From contig JAEZKD010000027.1 of assembly GCA_023415655.1 (NCBI GenBank), forward strand, positions 1 through 10,713: a stretch of 10,713 bases of DNA, read 5' to 3'. Position 1 is the first letter of the stretch; every line of letters begins with the position of its first letter. A program made the position numbers and the translations under genes. The notes under the pieces are model-generated. The model had not been told where the DNA came from, made no database searches, and saw nothing but the letters and a program-made list of their open reading frames with translations. Origin of the DNA: Bacillota bacterium. Lineage in GTDB: Bacteria > Bacillota > Clostridia > Lachnospirales > Lachnospiraceae. Below are positions 6,746 through 10,713 of the stretch, one piece after another.

Positions 6746-7903
6746 ATGAATTTAGTGATTAGAGTGGAAAAAGAGAGTGATTATTTTTACGTAGAAACGA
6801 TGACGCGTGAATCGTTTTGGAATGTATATAAACCAGGTTGTGATGAACACGTTATGGTACATAAACTAAGAAATACGCAGGAGTTTCTGCCAGAACTAGA
6901 CTTTGTAGCAGAGTGTGATGGAAAGGTTGTCGGTAATGTGATTTGTACTCTTGCAAAAATTGTAGATGAGCAAAGAAGTACAATCCATGAGAAGAGTATC
7001 GTTGCAATAGGTCCAATTTGTGTGTTACCTCAATATCAAAAACGAGGAATTGGTTCTATGTTAATCAATGAGGTGAAAAAAGTTGCAAAAGAACTCGGAT
7101 ATCGTGGTTTGGTCTTATATGGAGATCCTTCGTACTATCATCGGTTTGGTTTTGTGAATGCAAAGGAATACTCCATAACAAATCCAGATGGTAGCAATAT
7201 GGATGCATTTATGGTGTTCGAGTTGGAGGAACATAGTTTAGATGGAATTTGTGGAAGGTATTATGAATCGGAGGCATTTGAGGTAAGCAAAGATGAGCTT
7301 AATCGGTTTGAGCGTAATTTCATAGGTAAGTATGAACGTAATCAGAATCAAAAGAGTGAACTCAATCAAGGGAATGCACTCAATCCTATTGGAGGGAGTG
7401 AACTCATTCATATTGGTAGTTTGGATTCAGTATCTATTGATCTAGTTGGCTCAAATCTAGATTACACAAGAATCAAAGAAGAATTTAAGAATGCAGGAGT
7501 AAACTTCCCGCTTCTTGAAACAACGTGTAAGGGGTTAACTGACGAAGAAAAGCTAGAAATCAATCCATGTGGTACTTATTGTGGTGACTGTGAAGACTAT
7601 GGAGTTGTATGCGACGGCTGTAGAAATCGCAAGGGAATGCCAATCTGGTATCACTTATATTCGAAAAAGGAGCCATGTAGCTATTATACATGTGTCGAAA
7701 AGAATAATTTTCACGATTGTTCTCAATGTCAACAAGTACCTTGTAATAAGTTCTTTGAGTATCCAGATCCTAATATGAGCGACGATTGTAAGCAAATGTG
7801 GTTTAAACTTCGCATGAATCATTTCAATCAACTCAATTGTACTCGACAAATAGAAATTAAGGATGACTTTAAGAAGAATGAAGAATACTATGCAAATAAA
7901 TGA
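6746..7903 (+). CDS. GNAT acetyltransferase fused to a cysteine-rich DUF3795 domain
   Basis: I choose ATG 6746 because AAGGAG (6735-6740) sits five bases before it; the in-frame ATG at 6695 lacks a ribosome site and would add 17 polar residues. The protein is 385 residues. Residues 3-160 form a GNAT fold of the YhbS-like group, with the acetyl-CoA motif VLPQYQKRGIGSML (93-106) and DPSYYHRFGF (127-136). A low-complexity linker (about 195-240) contains a near-exact 15-base direct repeat (7354-7368 and 7396-7410). Residues 260-345 match DUF3795: ten cysteines at 275, 279, 282, 289, 292, 311, 316, 325, 328 and 333, including CGDC, CDGC and CSQC, probably binding metal. The substrate is unknown. 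The second domain might position an RNA or protein substrate, or bind metal for stability. It is followed by the strong T-box promoter of alaA and has no clear terminator. Confidence 0.85.
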   Translation: MNLVIRVEKESDYFYVETMTRESFWNVYKPGCDEHVMVHKLRNTQEFLPELDFVAECDGKVVGNVICTLAKIVDEQRSTIHEKSIVAIGPICVLPQYQKRGIGSMLINEVKKVAKELGYRGLVLYGDPSYYHRFGFVNAKEYSITNPDGSNMDAFMVFELEEHSLDGICGRYYESEAFEVSKDELNRFERNFIGKYERNQNQKSELNQGNALNPIGGSELIHIGSLDSVSIDLVGSNLDYTRIKEEFKNAGVNFPLLETTCKGLTDEEKLEINPCGTYCGDCEDYGVVCDGCRNRKGMPIWYHLYSKKEPCSYYTCVEKNNFHDCSQCQQVPCNKFFEYPDPNMSDDCKQMWFKLRMNHFNQLNCTRQIEIKDDFKKNEEYYANK

Positions 7904-7949
7904 TAGATTTCACTTATTATGTAACGCAAAAATCTCTTTAAAATTCTTC

Positions 7950-7978
7950 TTGACAAAAACTTACCAGAGATTTAGAAT
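7950..7978 (+). promoter_or_regulatory. Strong sigma-A promoter for the T-box-alaA transcript
   Basis: A perfect TTGACA (7950-7955), a 17-base spacer and TAGAAT (7973-7978) make this the best promoter in the window. Transcription should start near 7985, just before Stem I of the T-box. An inverted repeat AAATCTCT (7930-7937) / AGAGATTT (7966-7973) surrounds the -35 box and reaches the -10; it may be an operator or chance. Confidence 0.85.
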
Positions 7979-7984
7979 GGATTA

Positions 7985-8317
7985 CAATATTTTGAAAAGG
8001 CTATGATGAAAAGGAGTACATATTTTGGAATCTTCAGAGAGAGAATGGTCGGTGTGAATTCTCGTAAAAAAATATGGAAGCAGTTTCTGAGCCATGAACC
8101 GAACTCTTATGATTGAATCTATGTTTGTAATGCAAAAACATAACCATCTATGTTAAGTAGGCTTCATCGGGAATCCGTCCGTTATCGTGGATGCAGTTTA
8201 TTGTTACGGACCTCTGTAACGTTCGAACTGTGATGAGAGCAGAATCATTCTGAATATAGGTGGTATCACGGATTGTAGAATTCGCCCTATGCTATTAATT
8301 AGCATGGGGCTTTTTTT
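7985..8317 (+). promoter_or_regulatory. T-box riboswitch, tRNA-Ala responsive (specifier GCA)
   Basis: T-box leaders bind a specific uncharged tRNA and then form an antiterminator. GGCT (7999-8002) pairs with AGCC (8090-8093) at the Stem I base. The specifier loop has AGTA (8015-8018) on the 5' side and GAA (8077-8079) on the 3' side, with codon GCA (8080-8082) directly after it, meaning alanine. The upper helix CATATTTT pairs with AAAATATG, and a distal AGAGAGA...GGTCGGTGTGAA segment matches the usual Stem I tip. The T-box itself is AGGTGGTATCACG (8258-8270). Its TGGT is complementary to the ACCA end of tRNA-Ala, whose discriminator base is A. TTCGCCCT (8281-8288) is the antiterminator partner. 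The downstream alanine aminotransferase gene supports alanine as the signal. Confidence 0.93.
8284..8317 (+). terminator. T-box-controlled terminator
   Basis: GCCCTATGCTA (8284-8294) pairs with TAGCATGGGGC (8300-8310), one pair being U-G. The loop is five bases and a run of seven T (8311-8317) follows. The 5' strand overlaps the antiterminator partner TTCGCCCT, so the two structures are mutually exclusive, as in classical T-box attenuation. Confidence 0.93.
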
Positions 8318-8353
8318 AATTCATAGGAAGCTTTGTTTTCTATGAATTAAAAA
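8313..8353. repeat. 14-bp perfect inverted repeat overlapping the T-box terminator tail
   Basis: TTTTTAATTCATAG (8313-8326) pairs perfectly with CTATGAATTAAAAA (8340-8353). The left arm takes in most of the T tract of the T-box terminator and the right arm contains the U-tract of the minus-strand terminator at 8354-8372. It may mark the boundary of inserted DNA. Confidence 0.6.
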
Positions 8354-8492
8354 TGCCCTAAAAAACAGGGCAAAAGATCACACAGCGGCGATAAATCGCT
8401 CCTTGCGATTGATAAGATGTTGCTTACGCAACGCGTCGCTGGTGGAGATTTTGCAAGCAAAACACTATGTTCTTGTCGGGTGAGTAATAGCT
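8349..8492 (-). ncRNA. Candidate structured small RNA antisense to the alaA leader
   Basis: Read on the minus strand, AGCGACG (8440-8434) pairs with CGCCGCT (8390-8384), allowing one G-U pair. This closes a junction holding two hairpins. GTTGC-GTAA-GCAAC (8432-8419) has a GNRA tetraloop. AATCGC-AAGGA-GCGATT (8410-8394) exposes an AAGGA loop. CAC/GTG pairing with one bulged base extends the closing stem. A terminator then follows: TGCCCT-GTTTTTT-AGGGCA (8372-8354) with a T5 tail. The loop sequence and U-tract make sense only on the minus strand. I match it to no known RNA class. The alternative is a structured intergenic repeat inserted in the alaA leader. Confidence 0.5.
8354..8372 (-). terminator. 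Minus-strand factor-independent terminator
   Basis: A six-bp stem TGCCCT/AGGGCA with a seven-base loop is followed, on the minus strand only, by TTTTTAATT. On the plus strand no T run follows, so it should not stop alaA transcription. Confidence 0.6.
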
Positions 8493-8498
8493 TTATGA

Positions 8499-8527
8499 AT
8501 ATTGATTGCTTTGAACCGTCATGTCAA
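8499..8527 (-). promoter_or_regulatory. Possible minus-strand promoter for the structured RNA
   Basis: On the minus strand a perfect TTGACA box (8527-8522) is followed after 17 bases by CAATAT (8504-8499), a weak -10 box. Initiation near 8492 would give a transcript of about 143 bases ending at the terminator at 8354-8372. Confidence 0.35.
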
Positions 8528-8581
8528 AAGGTGTAGCGGCTTAGATGCAATTTTTATAATAATAAATAAAAGGAGAAAACT

Positions 8582-9802
8582 ATGAGAATCATTGAAAAAA
8601 CAAAAAAGCTCGATCATGTAGCTTATGATGTAAGGGGCCCTGTAGTTGCAGAGGCGGAGAGAATGGGAGAACAAGGTATCAAAGTCATGAAGTTAAACAT
8701 CGGTAATCCTGCACCATTCGGATTTGATGCTCCGTATGAGATTGTACGTGATATGATGGCAAATCTAAGCCAGTCTGAAGGGTATTGTGATTCCAAGGGT
8801 ATTTTCTCAGCAAGAAAAGCTATTATGCAATACTGCCAGTTGAAAAACATTCCGAATGTTGGAATGAATGATATCTACACTGGAAATGGTGTTAGCGAGA
8901 TGATTTCGATGGCAATGCAAGGTTTGCTTGATAATGGAGATGAAATTCTCATTCCTTCCCCAGATTATCCACTTTGGACAGCTGCTGCAACACTCGCTGG
9001 TGGAAAAGTGGTACACTATGTATGTGATGAACAAGCGGATTGGAATCCTGATATTGATGACATCAAGAAAAAAGTAACCGATAAAACGAAGGGGATCGTA
9101 GTCATTAATCCAAACAATCCAACGGGAGCCTTATATCCAAAAGAAATTCTGCAACAAATTGTCGAAATTGCGAGAGAACATGAACTTATTATTTTCTCCG
9201 ATGAGATTTATGATCGTATGGTTATGGATGAACTAGAGCATATTTCGATTGCCTCACTTGCACCTGATTTATTAACGGTAACCTTCAATGGTTTATCCAA
9301 ATCTCATAGAATTGCAGGCTATCGAGTTGGTTGGATGTGCCTTTGCGGTGATAAGTCAAGAACACAAGGCTATATCGAAGGCTTAAATATTCTATCTTCC
9401 ATGAGATTATGTTCAAACGTACCGGCACAACAAATCATTCAGACGGCACTAGGTGGATATCAAAGTTCCGATGAATTATTATATCCAGGTGGACGCATCT
9501 ATGAACAACGCAATTACATTACCGAAAGGCTTAATAGTATTCCAGGCATCAGTGCGGTGAAACCAAAAGCAGCTTTCTACATCTTTCCTAAGATTGATAT
9601 CAAGAAATATCATATCCTAGATGACGAAAAGTTCGTTTTAGATTTCTTACGAGATCAACATATATTAATGATCCATGGTCGAGGATTTAATTACTCTGAG
9701 CCAGACCATTTTCGAGTTGTATTCTTACCAAGGGTGGATGAATTAGAAATTGCGATGGATAAATTAGAACTGTTCTTGAGTGGTTATAAGGGGAATAAGT
9801 AG
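8582..9802 (+). CDS. alaA: Alanine aminotransferase (glutamate-pyruvate aminotransferase), AlaA type
   Basis: This 406-residue, PLP-dependent fold-type I aminotransferase closely resembles E. coli AlaA (405 residues), which makes alanine from pyruvate and glutamate in the cytoplasm. Shared stretches include KLNIGNPAPFGFDAP (37-51), PSPDYPLWTAA (125-135), INPNNPTG (175-182) and SDEIYDRM (206-213). The PLP lysine is Lys240 in FNGLSKSHRIAGYR. Asn179, Asp207 and Tyr210 fit the cofactor contacts, and Arg378 (DHFRVV) fits the substrate carboxylate. AGGAG (8571-8575) lies six bases before the ATG. Transcription should come from the promoter at 7950 through the alanine T-box, so the gene should rise when tRNA-Ala is uncharged. 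The roughly 260 bases between terminator and start codon are unusually long and structured. Related aminotransferases acting on valine or aromatic pairs are possible, but the GCA specifier argues for alanine. Confidence 0.95.
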   Translation: MRIIEKTKKLDHVAYDVRGPVVAEAERMGEQGIKVMKLNIGNPAPFGFDAPYEIVRDMMANLSQSEGYCDSKGIFSARKAIMQYCQLKNIPNVGMNDIYTGNGVSEMISMAMQGLLDNGDEILIPSPDYPLWTAAATLAGGKVVHYVCDEQADWNPDIDDIKKKVTDKTKGIVVINPNNPTGALYPKEILQQIVEIAREHELIIFSDEIYDRMVMDELEHISIASLAPDLLTVTFNGLSKSHRIAGYRVGWMCLCGDKSRTQGYIEGLNILSSMRLCSNVPAQQIIQTALGGYQSSDELLYPGGRIYEQRNYITERLNSIPGISAVKPKAAFYIFPKIDIKKYHILDDEKFVLDFLRDQHILMIHGRGFNYSEPDHFRVVFLPRVDELEIAMDKLELFLSGYKGNK

Positions 9803-9828
9803 TACTCAGAATTTGATTACATATTATA

Positions 9829-9842
9829 TTATAACGTTATAA
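9829..9842. repeat. 14-bp perfect palindrome after alaA
   Basis: TTATAACGTTATAA is its own reverse complement, 26 bases after the alaA stop. It is AT-rich and may be fortuitous. Confidence 0.5.
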
Positions 9843-9853
9843 GAATATATTGA

Positions 9854-9901
9854 GTAGTTGTTACTAAAGTGTAGGCTGTGATCCAGAACAGTAACAACTA
9901 C
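9854..9901. terminator. Long hairpin after alaA, possible terminator or repeat-family member
   Basis: GTAGTTGTTACT (9854-9865) pairs perfectly with AGTAACAACTAC (9890-9901) around a 24-base loop. Only GTTTAT follows, so as a terminator it is weak. It is positioned to mark the end of the alaA transcript. Confidence 0.45.
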
Positions 9902-9954
9902 GTTTATAGTATGCATTGTGGCTTATATTTATAGTAAACATCTGAAAATTGAAA

Positions 9955-9983
9955 TTGTAAGAGCTGTAAAAAAATGGTACAAT
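9955..9983 (+). promoter_or_regulatory. Promoter for the FMN-binding protein gene
   Basis: TTGTAA (9955-9960), a 17-base spacer and TACAAT (9978-9983) form a good sigma-A match. The start near 9990 gives a leader of about 30 bases containing the ribosome site AAGGAGA (10004-10010). Confidence 0.65.
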
Positions 9984-10019
9984 CTTATTGAATAAATAAA
10001 TTCAAGGAGAAAGATTTAA

Positions 10020-10496
10020 ATGAGCAAGTATGAAAATGCAATTAAGCTTTTGGAAGAACGTTGTGGTAATGGTAAAGAAGAAGTGATTGCGCTTGCGACT
10101 ATATCATTATCACCAAATGCTATGGGTAATCCCCGCCCAGCTGTCCGAATGGTTTGTGCTTATTATGAAGACGGCGTATTTTATGTTTCTACGGATGCAA
10201 AAAAGAGTAAAATGCTGCAAATTGAGAAAAACAACGAGGTTTCCGTCAGTGGTTTGGGTTGGTATGTTTTCCAAGGCATTGCTGATAATCTCGGTTGGGT
10301 CAAGGACGAGAAGAATGCTGAAATCAGAGCGAAATTTAAAAAAATCTTCGATTGGTTTGATGAAGTTGGAGATGAAGACAATCCTAATTCAATCGTTCTT
10401 CGTATCACGCTAACAGAAGGTACGATTACTGATAACGAAGAAAAATACGGTGACCGCCTTTATGAGATTGATTTTGTTAATAAAATAGCCAAGTAA
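10020..10496 (+). CDS. Pyridoxamine 5'-phosphate oxidase-family (FMN-binding split barrel) protein
   Basis: This 158-residue protein is typical in size for single-domain members of the FMN-binding split-barrel family. The pattern PRPAVRMVCAYYEDGVFYVST (38-58), then SKKMLQI-like KSKMLQIEKNNEVSVSG (62-78), follows the family order: a strand with arginine near the flavin, a strand pair, then the lysine-rich loop that contacts FMN phosphate. The C-terminal half, with GTITDNEEKYGDRLYEIDF, is typical of clostridial members of unknown substrate. It is too short and lacks the C-terminal substrate residues of true PdxH, so it should not be called a vitamin B6 enzyme; a flavin reductase or F420/heme-related role is also possible. 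AAGGAGA lies nine bases before the ATG. It has its own promoter at 9955 and is likely monocistronic. Confidence 0.85.
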   Translation: MSKYENAIKLLEERCGNGKEEVIALATISLSPNAMGNPRPAVRMVCAYYEDGVFYVSTDAKKSKMLQIEKNNEVSVSGLGWYVFQGIADNLGWVKDEKNAEIRAKFKKIFDWFDEVGDEDNPNSIVLRITLTEGTITDNEEKYGDRLYEIDFVNKIAK

Positions 10497-10645
10497 ATAA
10501 AAGCCTAACGAATAAGCAAAATGGATATGACAGATTGGTTCATATTAGAACGAAGAGTAGTACAATTGAAAGTTGTAATTGGATGAAAGTAAGATACAAG
10601 ATAATGTTGCTTTTACATATCTCACAATAACCTTAGCATGGCATA

Positions 10646-10710
10646 ATTATTAAAGTAGCCGTAACTGATATGAGAATAACATCAGAATAAGTTACAACTA
10701 CTTTAATAAT
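10646..10710. terminator. Long hairpin at the window end, likely terminator or repeat-family member
   Basis: ATTATTAAAGTAG (10646-10658) pairs perfectly with CTACTTTAATAAT (10698-10710). After a two-base mismatch, GTAAC pairs with GTTAC. The arms resemble those at 5417-5473 and 9854-9901. It lies 150 bases after the FMN-protein stop and could end that gene or a gene arriving from the right. Confidence 0.55.
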
Positions 10711-10713
10711 TTA

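Noticed and set aside
8555..8560. TATAAT as a private promoter for alaA
   Set aside because: No -35 partner at the right distance, and the predicted start would fall at the ribosome site.
10087..10413. Overlapping open frames on both strands inside the FMN-protein gene
   Set aside because: Alternate-frame shadows of a clear family member; no start signals.

Overview
The window looks like a chromosomal segment of a low-GC Gram-positive anaerobe, most likely of the Clostridia and probably Lachnospiraceae. The evidence is AT-rich intergenic DNA, strong GGAGG-type ribosome sites, near-consensus sigma-A promoters, a T-box leader, and clostridial-looking proteins. The family assignment is inferred from protein style, not from a search.

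Layout. Bases 1-501 hold the 3' part of a Fpg/Nei-type DNA glycosylase. A large lipoprotein (648-3161) follows, with a PstS-like phosphate-binding domain and a long C-terminal domain of unknown function. Its reading frame seems to continue in another frame to 3309, so a frameshift is suspected. A strong hairpin (3345-3394) can terminate this gene and the convergent major-facilitator transporter (3408-4592, minus). Divergent from the transporter is a small PPC/DUF296-domain protein (4868-5284) with its own promoter.

Bases 5285-6745 are mostly gene-poor. They hold a long hairpin, a decayed coding remnant, a promoter, a 12-codon micro-ORF, an 18-bp imperfect inverted-repeat pair enclosing about 340 bp (palindrome, 17-bp tandem repeats, 12-bp repeats, terminator), and a 53-aa small ORF. 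The inverted-repeat segment reads like a small non-autonomous element that split a short ORF. Next comes a two-domain protein (6746-7903): a GNAT acetyltransferase fused to a ten-cysteine DUF3795 domain.

The best-supported regulatory unit is 7950-9802: a near-perfect promoter, a T-box leader whose specifier codon reads GCA (alanine), its terminator, and the alanine aminotransferase gene alaA. Uncharged tRNA-Ala should therefore switch on alanine synthesis. Between the T-box terminator and alaA lie about 260 bp of unusual structured DNA. Read on the minus strand, it forms a three-way-junction RNA with a GUAA tetraloop, then a factor-independent terminator, behind a consensus TTGACA box. This possible antisense small RNA or structured repeat is the most interesting object in the window.

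The window ends with a pyridoxamine-phosphate-oxidase-like FMN protein (10020-10496) and another long hairpin. Three intergenic hairpins (5417-5473, 9854-9901, 10646-10710) share a GTAG-NN-GTAAC-like arm and may form one repeat or terminator family.
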